Under the pieces are notes generated by a model. That model saw only the letters and a list, made by a program, of their open reading frames with translations. It made no database searches and was not told the DNA's origin. A DNA stretch of 39,507 nucleotides from Chloroherpeton thalassium (lineage in GTDB: Bacteria; Bacteroidota; Ignavibacteria; Kapaibacteriales; UBA2268): the NCBI GenBank assembly GCA_020722095.1, contig DYLM01000003.1, positions 28,748 to 68,254 of the forward strand. Direction: 5' to 3'. This document shows positions 7,970 through 16,126 of this stretch, piece by piece (position 1 is the stretch's first letter; each line of letters begins with the position of its first letter). The translations under genes were made by a program, and so were the position numbers.

Positions 7970-8514
7970 TAAAAACCAAATTTTAAAAAATAAAATAAAA
8001 ATGCAGTTGTAATAATTGAATGATTAATTTCACCATTTTTAATCATTTGCTTCACGATTCCCATTTCTGTGGGCAAAATATTGATTTCTTCGTTGGAATC
8101 AAGATTTTGCTCCGAAACGGGCTCTAAACCAGTCCATAAATATGTGTAACATTTATTATTCAAAAATGCAGGATTGGGCTGTGTAACTCCAAGCAATTGT
8201 AAATCTTCATTGGAGGAATAACCGGTTTCCTCTAAACATTCTCTTCGTGCCGCATCAATTGGTAATTCGCCAGTTTCAATTAGCCCGCCAGGAATTTCAA
8301 TTGTGACAGAGTTGCTACCTTGCCTAAATTGCTCGATTAGTAGCACTTTATTATCCTTTGTAATTGGAATAATATTTGCCCAATCGTTTGAATCCAACAC
8401 TACAAATTCCGAAGTTTTTTTCCAGATTGGGTGAAATCTTTTAACTAAATCAGCCCTGAAAATTTTGAGTTCTTGTATTCGTTCTTTGGAAATTGTTTCC
8501 CATTTTGGTATCAT
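7969..8514 (-). CDS. Nudix hydrolase, ADP-ribose pyrophosphatase-like
   Basis: 181 residues. The Nudix box is complete: G77, five residues, E83, seven residues, then REcLEETGY (91-99), giving the metal-binding helix. The preceding IEQFRQGSNSVTIEIPGG is typical of the ADP-ribose pyrophosphatase/NudF-type branch, which hydrolyses nucleoside diphosphate sugars such as ADP-ribose. The substrate remains inferred. It is the first gene of the run that continues into parA with a one-base overlap. Confidence 0.9.
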   Translation of the reverse strand: MIPKWETISKERIQELKIFRADLVKRFHPIWKKTSEFVVLDSNDWANIIPITKDNKVLLIEQFRQGSNSVTIEIPGGLIETGELPIDAARRECLEETGYSSNEDLQLLGVTQPNPAFLNNKCYTYLWTGLEPVSEQNLDSNEEINILPTEMGIVKQMIKNGEINHSIITTAFLFYFLKFGF

Positions 8515-8565
8515 AAAAAATGAATTTGGTTTAAATTCAAAATTAACTATAAAAATGAAAATAAT

Positions 8566-8586
8566 ATTAACATTAGGAATGTTAAT
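8566..8586 (-). terminator. Possible terminator hairpin after the receiver gene
   Basis: ATTAACATT and AATGTTAAT form a perfect nine-pair stem with a three-base loop, about 30 bases after the receiver stop codon on the minus strand. The stem is AT-only apart from one pair, and only a broken T-rich stretch follows, so efficiency is doubtful. Confidence 0.4.
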
Positions 8587-8618
8587 TGAATTGTAAAGAA
8601 ATTGAAGGTATTTTTGGT

Positions 8619-8990
8619 TTAAATATTTAAATACTTTTTGATTAATAAATCTAGTTTTACACTATCAATGGGCTTTTGAATTATTTCATCGAACAAATGT
8701 GCATTAGGATGTCCAAGAATTTTGGAAATTTCAAAGGCTGTTTGAACAATAATCGGTAAATTAGGATTTATTTGCTTAATTACTGTTGCAGCTTTAAATC
8801 CATCCATTTCGGGCATCTTGATGTCCATTAATATTAAATCAATATCATATCTCGACTTAACTACTTCAATAGCTTCTAATCCATTTTCTACAAAAATTAA
8901 TTCATAATTAGTATTTCGCAGATACAAATGAAATAAAAGACGTGATTCTCTATCGTCTTCAGCTATAAGTATTACAAATTTACTTTTCAT
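8619..8990 (-). CDS. Stand-alone response-regulator receiver domain
   Basis: 123 residues, a single receiver domain with no output domain. The acidic pocket is AEDD (E11-D12-D13), the phosphoacceptor is D56 in LILMDIKMPEMDG, a threonine sits in IIVQTAF, and the conserved lysine is in IIQKP. The gene start overlaps the upstream histidine kinase gene by 11 bases, so it is the likely cognate partner. With no DNA-binding domain it presumably signals by protein contact or passes phosphate onward. Confidence 0.93.
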   Translation of the reverse strand: MKSKFVILIAEDDRESRLLFHLYLRNTNYELIFVENGLEAIEVVKSRYDIDLILMDIKMPEMDGFKAATVIKQINPNLPIIVQTAFEISKILGHPNAHLFDEIIQKPIDSVKLDLLIKKYLNI

Positions 8991-10131
8991 ATAATTGTTC
9001 CGAATTAATCTTTTTTAGTGGTAATGATACGTAAAAAGTACTCCCTTTTCCTTCGATAGATTGAAACCATATTCTTCCCGACATTAACTCTACTAATGAT
9101 TTGCAAATAGATAAACCTAACCCTGATCCCTCATAAGAACGGTTTAAATTCATATCGGACTGGTAAAATCTGTCGAAAATGTATGGTTTGGAGGATTCCT
9201 TAATACCAACTCCATTATCGTCAACTTCGAATATTATTGAATTAATAGTAGTTTGGTATTTAACTTTAATTTTACCATTTTTTGTAAATTTACAAGCATT
9301 ATCAATTAAGTTTTCTAAAATTTGATTGATCTTTAAATAGTCAGAGTGAAGATGGTCGTTCCCATCTTCTAATCCTGGTTGGAAGATTATTTCATTGTTG
9401 TTTTCTTTGGCTATCAATTCAAAACTTGAAATAATTTCGCTAATCAATTGATTAATTGAAAATGTCAGGTTACTAACTTCTACTATACCAGCTTCGATTT
9501 TGGATATATCGATAATGTTTGACAGGAGAGATAGTAGCCTATTACCACTTTTTGTAATCATTTGAGAGTATTCAACAATTTCGTCTTTGGTAAGATCAGG
9601 ATAAGATAAAATCGAAGCAAAGCCTAATATGCCGTTAAGTGGTGTTCTAATTTCGTGCGACATATTTTGCAAAAAAGCAGCTTTAAGTACATTTGATTGT
9701 TCTGCACTTTCTAATGCTCGTTTTAGTTCTTGATTTTTTCTTTGCAATTGTTCAGTCAATGTTTCGTATTCAGTAATGTCTCTGCCTGTAAGAAATATAG
9801 ATTGTGCTCCATTGTAAATAATAGGTATGCCTTTTATTTCTAATGTTATTACTCTGCCATCTAATGTAATCAATTTTTCGATATTTTGAGGGACTTCAAT
9901 TTTCTGTTCGTTCAAAATAGATAATCTTGCTTTAATTACATCGTAACTTTCGGGATGTATAAGATCGAAAATTGATTTGCCTAATAAATCGTTGATATCC
10001 TCCCCGCCAAGTAGCCTTAATACTTCTTTATTCGCAAAAACAATTATCTTGTTTGTATGAATGATAATTGGAGCGGGAAGAATATCCGATAGTAATTTGA
10101 ATTGATCTATATTTTTAATTTCGGGAATCAT
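8980..10131 (-). CDS. Cytosolic PAS-domain sensor histidine kinase
   Basis: 383 residues and no membrane segment, so the signal is sensed inside the cell. A PAS domain spans about residues 10-125, then a short coiled coil (about 120-150). The dimerisation box is FLQNMSHEIRTPLNG with phosphorylatable H159. The ATPase has N-box NLIDNACKFT, G1 DDNGVGI, F-box FDRFYQ and G2 GSGLGLSICKSLV. All catalytic motifs are intact. It follows nfnB after 9 bases and overlaps the receiver gene by 11 bases, so it may be co-transcribed with the redox genes. No haem- or flavin-binding signature could be assigned to the PAS domain. Confidence 0.92.
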   Translation of the reverse strand: MIPEIKNIDQFKLLSDILPAPIIIHTNKIIVFANKEVLRLLGGEDINDLLGKSIFDLIHPESYDVIKARLSILNEQKIEVPQNIEKLITLDGRVITLEIKGIPIIYNGAQSIFLTGRDITEYETLTEQLQRKNQELKRALESAEQSNVLKAAFLQNMSHEIRTPLNGILGFASILSYPDLTKDEIVEYSQMITKSGNRLLSLLSNIIDISKIEAGIVEVSNLTFSINQLISEIISSFELIAKENNNEIIFQPGLEDGNDHLHSDYLKINQILENLIDNACKFTKNGKIKVKYQTTINSIIFEVDDNGVGIKESSKPYIFDRFYQSDMNLNRSYEGSGLGLSICKSLVELMSGRIWFQSIEGKGSTFYVSLPLKKINSEQLYEK

Positions 10132-10140
10132 CTACTTTAA

Positions 10141-11592
10141 CTACCACTCCCAAACAAAATCAGGATTTGACAAATATTCATTAATATATTTTGCTGCAGT
10201 TCTGCCAGCTCCCATTGCTAAAATAACTGTTGCACCACCTGTTACAATATCACCACCAGCAAAAACACCTTTCTTACTTGTTTTCATTGTATCTTTATCA
10301 ACTAAAATATTGCCCCACTTATTTGTTTTAATTTCGGGAGTTGCACGAGTAATAATCGGATTTGAACCATTACCAATAGCTACAACAGCAACATCAATTG
10401 GAATTTCTTCGATTGCCCCAGGAATTGCAACAGGCTTACGTCTACCCGAAGCATCGGGTTCGCCTAATTCCATTTTTTGAACTTTCATAGCAACTAATTT
10501 ACCCTTCTCATCACCAATATATTCAATCGGACTTGTTAGAAACATAAACTCCACGCCTTCTTGCTTTGCGTGATGAATTTCTTCTTTTCGTGCTGGCATT
10601 TCGGATTCGCTTCTACGATAAATAATCAAACCTCGTTTTGCTCCCATTCGTAAAGATGTTCTAACACCGTCCATTGCGGTATTTCCGCCACCAATTACCG
10701 CCACTACTTTATCTTTGATTTCAACTAAAGGAGTATCATTTTGACCAAATTCATAAGCTTTCATCAAATTAACGCGAGTCAAATATTCATTTGCTGAATA
10801 AACACCATTATATTCTTCCCCAGGAATATTCATAAAATAGGGAAGTCCAGCACCAACTCCTAAAAAAGTAGCATCATAATCTTCCATCAATTCATCTAAT
10901 GTAGCTGTCAATCCAACTACAAAGTTCTTTTCAAATTTAACACCTGCGGATTGCAATGCCTCTACTTCTGCTTTCACAATTGATTTGGGTAATCTAAATT
11001 CAGGAATACCATAAACCAATACTCCACCAATTTCGTGAAGTGCTTCGTAAACTGTTACGTCGTGCCCCATTTGAATTAAATCACCAGCGCAGCTTAAACC
11101 AGCGGGTCCGCCGCCAATAATTGCGACTTTTTTGCTTGTTTTAGTTTTAATTTCTGGAACTTGAATACCAATGTTCTCTCTTTCCCAATCAGCTGCAAAT
11201 CTCTCTAAATTACCAATTGCAACAGGTTTGAACTTTTTGGCTAAAACACATACCATTTCGCATTGTTCTTCTTGAGGGCATACTCTACCACATACTGCGG
11301 GCAAGGCATTGTCGGTTTTGAGAATTTTAGCAGCTTCTGCTATATTACCTTCACGGATTTGTTCAATAAAAGTTGGAATTTGCACGTGTACTGGGCAACC
11401 TTGGACACAAGGAGGATTGGCGCACATCAAGCATCTTTGTGCTTCTTCTTGAGCCATTTGAATTGTATAACCTAAATTAACTTCCTTAAAGTTGGCTCTT
11501 CTGATATTTGGATCTTGTTCGGGTATTTGATGTCTCCCAATTTTCATTCTATCTTTATTTGGGAGCTTTTCTACAGCGGGGTAATTACTCAT
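10141..11592 (-). CDS. nfnB: NfnB-like subunit of electron-bifurcating ferredoxin:NADP oxidoreductase (glutamate synthase small-subunit family)
   Basis: 483 residues. The N-terminus carries two iron-sulfur cluster sites, C54/C57/C62/C66 and C101/C105/C111/C115, in CLMCANPPCVQGCPVH and CGRVCPQEEQCEMVC. FAD binding is at VAIIGGGPAGLSCAGDL and NADP(H) binding at VAVIGGGNTAMDG. The sequence belongs to the GltD family, but no GltB large subunit is present and the upstream neighbour is an NfnA-like flavoprotein. That pairing is diagnostic of NfnAB, which couples NADH and reduced ferredoxin to NADP+ reduction by flavin-based bifurcation in the cytosol. A clear AGGAGA ribosome site supports the ATG. 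Annotation as a plain glutamate synthase small subunit is the less likely alternative. Confidence 0.85.
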   Translation of the reverse strand: MSNYPAVEKLPNKDRMKIGRHQIPEQDPNIRRANFKEVNLGYTIQMAQEEAQRCLMCANPPCVQGCPVHVQIPTFIEQIREGNIAEAAKILKTDNALPAVCGRVCPQEEQCEMVCVLAKKFKPVAIGNLERFAADWERENIGIQVPEIKTKTSKKVAIIGGGPAGLSCAGDLIQMGHDVTVYEALHEIGGVLVYGIPEFRLPKSIVKAEVEALQSAGVKFEKNFVVGLTATLDELMEDYDATFLGVGAGLPYFMNIPGEEYNGVYSANEYLTRVNLMKAYEFGQNDTPLVEIKDKVVAVIGGGNTAMDGVRTSLRMGAKRGLIIYRRSESEMPARKEEIHHAKQEGVEFMFLTSPIEYIGDEKGKLVAMKVQKMELGEPDASGRRKPVAIPGAIEEIPIDVAVVAIGNGSNPIITRATPEIKTNKWGNILVDKDTMKTSKKGVFAGGDIVTGGATVILAMGAGRTAAKYINEYLSNPDFVWEW

Positions 11593-11604
11593 ATTCAGAT
11601 TCTC

Positions 11605-12471
11605 CTAATTAATTTCGTGTTTAACAAGTTCATTATAGGCTCTATCCATGTGGCACTCAAAATCGTGCAATGATTCTTTTTCTTCTGGAATATATGTATT
11701 ATTTCTATTTTTAAGAACTTTGAAATCAACTTTGTGAGCATCAAATTCAGGACCATCAACGCAAACAAACACAGTCTTGCCATCTACAATTGCACGACAT
11801 CCGCCACACATTCCAGTACCATCAACCATAATTGAATTTAAACTGACAACTGTATGAATTCCATAAGGTTTAGTAAGTTTAGAAATTGCTTCCATCATTG
11901 GAATTGGACCAATTGCCAATACAAAATCAATTTTTTTGCCACTATCAATTAATTCTTTTAATTTGTCTGTTACAAAGCCATGATAACCATACGAGCCGTC
12001 GTCTGTCGTTGGATACACTTCATCACTAAATTTGCTGATTTCGTCTTCGAGAATTACAAATTCCTTGCTTCTACCACCGATTATACTAATAACGTGATTC
12101 CCGCTTTCTTTTAATGCTTTTGCAATTGGATAAGCAATTGCTGTTCCAACTCCACCGCCAATGCTAACTGCAGTGCCAAAATTTTCAATGTGTGATGCTT
12201 TACCAAGTGGACCAACTAAATCGTGAATATAGTCGCCTGCTTCCAACATATTAAGTAGTTTGGTTGTCTTTCCCACACCTTGTGCAATAATTTCAATCCA
12301 ACCTTCGTTTGCGTCTGAATCTGCGATTGTTAATGGAATTCTTTCACCTTTATCGTGAACTCGAAGCATTATAAATTGCCCTGCTTTACGCTTTTGGGCA
12401 ATTCTGGGAGCTTCTACCTTGAAAAGTTTAACGTTTGGACCAATAAATTTGGCTTCGATTATTTTATTCAT
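11605..12471 (-). CDS. nfnA: NfnA-like FAD/NAD-binding subunit of the ferredoxin:NADP oxidoreductase
   Basis: About 288 residues. An N-terminal ferredoxin-reductase FAD domain (GERIPLTIADSD near residue 50) is followed by an NAD-binding domain (VSIGGGVGTAIAYPIAKAL). The C-terminal [2Fe-2S] site has an aspartate and three cysteines, VDGTGMCGGC then VFVCVDGPEFD, as described for NfnA. The track starts at TTG (12477), but an ATG two codons in (12471) gives MNKIIEAKF, the form usual for the family, and was chosen. nfnB follows after 12 bases. PyrK and sulfide dehydrogenase subunits are close relatives, and the neighbour decides for NfnA. Confidence 0.85.
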   Translation of the reverse strand: MNKIIEAKFIGPNVKLFKVEAPRIAQKRKAGQFIMLRVHDKGERIPLTIADSDANEGWIEIIAQGVGKTTKLLNMLEAGDYIHDLVGPLGKASHIENFGTAVSIGGGVGTAIAYPIAKALKESGNHVISIIGGRSKEFVILEDEISKFSDEVYPTTDDGSYGYHGFVTDKLKELIDSGKKIDFVLAIGPIPMMEAISKLTKPYGIHTVVSLNSIMVDGTGMCGGCRAIVDGKTVFVCVDGPEFDAHKVDFKVLKNRNNTYIPEEKESLHDFECHMDRAYNELVKHEIN

Positions 12472-12494
12472 ATACAAGTAGTTTTTTAAATTTA

Positions 12495-12502
12495 CAAATT
12501 TA
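12495..12502 (-). promoter_or_regulatory. Possible -7 box upstream of nfnA
   Basis: On the minus strand TAAATTTG fits TAnnTTTG and lies about 24 bases before the nfnA ATG, within an 86-base gap. No clear -33 element was found, so this is weak. Confidence 0.25.
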
Positions 12503-12557
12503 CGAAAAATCCTTGTAAATTTGATTAATTATATGAATAATAATAATTTAGGCAAGA

Positions 12558-13136
12558 CTAATTAATTAAAAGGTATTTATTTTTTGGGATATATTTAAAT
12601 TTTAGTTTTTCAATTTTGGATGATCCAAGAAAATAATATTTAATAACCACTGTACTATCAGAAAATGTGGTCACTGACTTAACTCTCTTTATTTTTTTTG
12701 AAAATTTAAAATCAAATTCATTGTTAAGTGTTCCATTTTCACTTAAATAAATACTGAAATATGAAAGTGTATCTTCTTCATTCTCTATATTAAAGAAAAC
12801 AATAAAATCTTGAATATTATCAAAATTGAAGTCAAAATGTTTTGAATGGAGAGTTCTTTTTATTTCTGTTCCTGGTTTTTGTTCAATAATGGTGACAGAG
12901 TCAAGTTCTTTCTCAATAGGTTTTGTTTTTATACTATCCGACTTTATTATCTCTTTTTCTTCAATAATATTTTTTTTATCAACCTTATCTTTCGTCTTAA
13001 TCGTATCTGAATTAAGTGAATCATTAGTTACGAATTCATTGTGATGAATATATGGCTCTTGCTTATCTTTACACCCATATAAATGTAAAAATAATATAAG
13101 AGAGAGTATAAAATATATACGTGATTTTATTTTCAC
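12558..13136 (-). CDS. Hypothetical lipoprotein with charged linker
   Basis: 192 residues starting at GTG. The N-terminus MKIKSRIYFILSLILFLHLYGC ends in a lipobox-like LYGC, so the cysteine at about residue 22 is the likely lipid-modified first residue. Residues about 40-90 are a K/E/D/S-rich low-complexity spacer. The C-terminal 100 residues (FDFNFDNIQDFIVFFNIENEE) look like beta strands of a small domain that was not recognised. It follows lepB after 22 bases in the same direction. No function is proposed. Confidence 0.7.
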   Translation of the reverse strand: MKIKSRIYFILSLILFLHLYGCKDKQEPYIHHNEFVTNDSLNSDTIKTKDKVDKKNIIEEKEIIKSDSIKTKPIEKELDSVTIIEQKPGTEIKRTLHSKHFDFNFDNIQDFIVFFNIENEEDTLSYFSIYLSENGTLNNEFDFKFSKKIKRVKSVTTFSDSTVVIKYYFLGSSKIEKLKFKYIPKNKYLLIN

Positions 13137-13158
13137 TTATCTTAAATTAAAAAAAATG

Positions 13159-14073
13159 TTAGTTTATCAATTTCCCAATTCTTGAAAATCGAATTGAGCT
13201 TAATTTATCGATTATTTTGCTTAATGGTAAGTCAGTATTCCAGGACCAATAAACAATTAATGGAGTGCCAACTACATTTTCGTAAGGAATAAATCCCCAA
13301 TAACGACTATCTAAACTATGGTCGCGATTGTCGCCCATTCCAAAGCAATAATTGCGTTCAACTTTGTAAGTTTTAGTTACTTTATTATCAATCCAAATAT
13401 TATTGCCATCGTTTTCTATTTTGTGTCCTTCGCGTGCAATGAATGTTGCCCATTGACGATAATTCTCTTGCGTTAATTCCACTTTATCGCCTTCTTTGGG
13501 AATCCTAATTGGTCCATAATTATTTCTTGTGAAATTTAAACCAACTGGAAATGTTCTGAACATATCCGTTGGATCTTCAAATGCAGTAGTATCAACTACA
13601 GAATGCTCGGGAAATGCCTGTTTCTTACCATTTATCCATACTTTATTACCAATAATTTGTAAAGTATCGCCGGCAGTAGCAATGCAACGCTTCAAATAAT
13701 ATTGAAATTCGCTTGCTTCCACTTCATCGCGGTAGCCCGGAAAAATGAATACAATTACATCGCCCTTCTCGGGATCTTTAGGAGATGGGAACTTATAAAA
13801 GGGTATAGGAATGTTAAAAAATGGTACAACTTGTGGTGTTGTTGGTCCATAAATAAATTTATTAACAAATAAAAAATCCCCGGTCATCACTGTATTTTCC
13901 ATCGAACCAGTTGGCACGACAAAAGATGCAAGCAATAATCCATTAATAATCATAACTACTACTATTGCCCACACAATAGTTTTTACCCAAGAAACAAACT
14001 TTTCTACATTGGTTTCTGGAACTTTTTTGTTATTTTTTTTCTTTTGAAAAAACCTTTTAATATCAAATTTCAT
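13159..14073 (-). CDS. lepB: Signal peptidase I
   Basis: 304 residues. A membrane anchor (about 27-50) is followed by the catalytic serine block FVVPTGSMENT with S57, the lysine block YLKRCIATAGDTLQI with K128, and the C-terminal box MGDNRDHSLDSRYWGFIP. It removes signal peptides from exported proteins on the outer face of the inner membrane. An unusually long insertion between the serine and lysine blocks (about 70 residues) matches the larger signal peptidases of Bacteroidota. lepA is the next gene upstream in the same direction, a common order, but here the two are split by a 135-bp inverted-repeat element. Confidence 0.95.
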   Translation of the reverse strand: MKFDIKRFFQKKKNNKKVPETNVEKFVSWVKTIVWAIVVVMIINGLLLASFVVPTGSMENTVMTGDFLFVNKFIYGPTTPQVVPFFNIPIPFYKFPSPKDPEKGDVIVFIFPGYRDEVEASEFQYYLKRCIATAGDTLQIIGNKVWINGKKQAFPEHSVVDTTAFEDPTDMFRTFPVGLNFTRNNYGPIRIPKEGDKVELTQENYRQWATFIAREGHKIENDGNNIWIDNKVTKTYKVERNYCFGMGDNRDHSLDSRYWGFIPYENVVGTPLIVYWSWNTDLPLSKIIDKLSSIRFSRIGKLIN

Positions 14074-14123
14074 TTTTTTAGTAATTTATTTGTTAATAAT
14101 AGTTTGTTTTATTCTTTTTTTTG

Positions 14124-14258
14124 ATGAGGCTGTCTCATAAGTCAGATTTGCTGTCATTCCAACGAATGTGGGAATCTATAAATCCGCTCTGGCATTGGAT
14201 TCCTGTTTGCACGGGAATGACAATTTTGAATTTTTTTGGACTTATGAGACAGCTTCAT
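14124..14258. mobile_element. 135-bp MITE-like inverted-repeat element between lepA and lepB
   Basis: The termini are 20-base inverted repeats with one mismatch, ATGAGGCTGTCTCATAAGTC and GACTTATGAGACAGCTTCAT. Inside, TGTCATTCC..GGGAATC at the left mirrors GGATTCC..CGGGAATGACA at the right, so the whole unit can fold as one long hairpin. It has no ORF of its own. The right end stops one base before the lepA stop codon. A copy of exactly the same length lies at 36134. Such ends are seen on DDE-type insertion sequences, and the mobilising transposase is not in the window. Confidence 0.8.
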
Positions 14259-14259
14259 T

Positions 14260-16065
14260 CTAATCATCATCAATACTTAATACTGCGAGAAATGCTTCTT
14301 GTGGTATTTCTACGCTTCCTATTTGTTTCATACGTTTTTTACCTTCCTTTTGTTTCTCAAGCAATTTTCGTTTTCGTGAAATATCTCCACCATAACATTT
14401 TGCAGTTACATTTTTCCGCATTGCTTTCACAGTTGTCCGAGCGATTACTTTGCTACCAATAGCCGCTTGAATAGCTACTTCAAACATTTGCCTTGGTATT
14501 AAATCTTTTAGTCGTCCAGTTAATTTCTTGCCCCATTCGTAAGATTTTGAGCGGTGAACTATTGTGGATAATGCATCTACAGGTTCGCCATTTATCAAAA
14601 TATCTAATTTAATCAAATCGCCAGGGCGATATTCCAAAAATTCATAGTCCATCGAAGCATAACCGCGTGTGTAAGACTTCAACTTATCATAGAAATCATA
14701 AACTACTTCTGCCAAAGGCAAATCCCAAGTTAAATCTACTCTTTTTGCAGACAAATAATTTGTATTAACCAAGGAACCGCGTCTATCCATACACAGCTTC
14801 ATTATTGTGCCTATATATTCATCAGGCATTATTATTTGTGTTCTTATATATGGTTCAAGTATTTGCTTTATTTTTACTGGTTCGGGTAATTGTGCAGGAC
14901 TATCGATGTATATTTCTTCTTCATTTGTTTTTAAAATTTTGTATCGAACATTTGGAACAGTAGTTACTAAATTTTGATTAAATTCTCTTTCTAATCTTTC
15001 TTGCACAATTTCTAAATGCAATAAGCCAAGAAAACCGCATCTAAAACCAAATCCAAGTGCAGATGAAGTTTCGGGTTCGTAAAATATTGCTGAATCATTT
15101 AGTGATAATTTTCCGAGTGCCTCGCGTAGTGATTCGAAATCAGCAGAACTTGAAGGATAAAATCCACTAAACACCATTGGCTTCACTTCTTTGAAACCTT
15201 CGATTGCAAATTCACAGGGATTTTTGAAATGGGTGATGGTATCGCCAACTTTGGTATCGCTTAATGTTCTGATATTTGGTATGATATAACCCACATTTCC
15301 AGCAGAAAGCTCTTTAGTGCGGAATTTTTTCATTTTTAAAATGCCAATTTCTTCCACATCATAAGGCTGTTCGGTTGCCATAAAGTAAATTTTATCGCCT
15401 TCTTTTACCGTTCCATCCATCACTCTAATATTTACAATAACACCTCGATAATCATCAAAGATAGAATCAAAAATTAAAGCTCTTAAAGGAGCATTTGGAT
15501 CTCCTTTTGGTGGTGGAATTTTATGAACAATTGCTTCGAGAACTTCTGTAATTCCTATTCCTGCTTTTGCAGAAACTTCTAATATTTCATCTTCGGAACA
15601 TCCAATTAAGTCGATAATCTCTTGCTTAACTTTTGGGGCATTTGTTGCTGCACTCGGCAAATCAATTTTATTTAGAACAGGAATGATTTCCAAATTATGC
15701 TCAATAGCTAAATACAAATTGCTTATTGTTTGGGCTTCTATACCTTGAGTGGCATCAACAACCAAAATAGCACCTTCGCAAGCAGCTAAAGAACGAGATA
15801 CTTCATAAGTAAAATCAACATGACCTGGGGTGTCAATCAGATTCAATGTGTATGTATTTCCATCTTTGGCATTATATTGCATCTGAATGGCGTGTAATTT
15901 TATTGTGATACCACGCTCTTGCTCAAGTGGATTATCATCAAGGATTTGATTATAAATCATCTCCCGTTGAGTAATTGTTCCTGTTTGTTCCAGAAATCTA
16001 TCTGCTAAAGTTGATTTTCCGTGATCAATATGTGCTATAATGCCAAAGTTTCTATAATTTTGCAT
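14260..16065 (-). CDS. lepA: Translation elongation factor 4 (LepA)
   Basis: 601 residues, the normal length. GTPase motifs are [13 protein letters not shown] (G1), the switch I region [20 protein letters not shown] (G3) and NKID (G4). The LepA-specific C-terminal domain ends with [20 protein letters not shown]. It is a ribosome-associated GTPase that influences initiation and back-translocation. The gene is complete despite the inverted-repeat element that begins one base after its stop codon. Confidence 0.97.
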   Translation of the reverse strand: MQNYRNFGIIAHIDHGKSTLADRFLEQTGTITQREMIYNQILDDNPLEQERGITIKLHAIQMQYNAKDGNTYTLNLIDTPGHVDFTYEVSRSLAACEGAILVVDATQGIEAQTISNLYLAIEHNLEIIPVLNKIDLPSAATNAPKVKQEIIDLIGCSEDEILEVSAKAGIGITEVLEAIVHKIPPPKGDPNAPLRALIFDSIFDDYRGVIVNIRVMDGTVKEGDKIYFMATEQPYDVEEIGILKMKKFRTKELSAGNVGYIIPNIRTLSDTKVGDTITHFKNPCEFAIEGFKEVKPMVFSGFYPSSSADFESLREALGKLSLNDSAIFYEPETSSALGFGFRCGFLGLLHLEIVQERLEREFNQNLVTTVPNVRYKILKTNEEEIYIDSPAQLPEPVKIKQILEPYIRTQIIMPDEYIGTIMKLCMDRRGSLVNTNYLSAKRVDLTWDLPLAEVVYDFYDKLKSYTRGYASMDYEFLEYRPGDLIKLDILINGEPVDALSTIVHRSKSYEWGKKLTGRLKDLIPRQMFEVAIQAAIGSKVIARTTVKAMRKNVTAKCYGGDISRKRKLLEKQKEGKKRMKQIGSVEIPQEAFLAVLSIDDD

Positions 16066-16126
16066 AAATTAAATAAAAATAAAAAAAGATAAATTTTTAT
16101 AAGATAAATTTGATAAAAAATATTAA

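Noticed and set aside
10141-11592. Glutamate synthase small subunit (gltD) in glutamate synthesis
   Set aside because: No large subunit is present, and the adjacent NfnA-like gene with its Asp/three-Cys cluster site fits the bifurcating transhydrogenase better.
12472-12477. TTG start for nfnA given by the track
   Set aside because: An ATG two codons later gives the usual family N-terminus.
14121-14462. 113-residue plus-strand ORF near the lepA end
   Set aside because: It crosses the 135-bp inverted-repeat element and then runs antisense to lepA, with no recognisable protein features.
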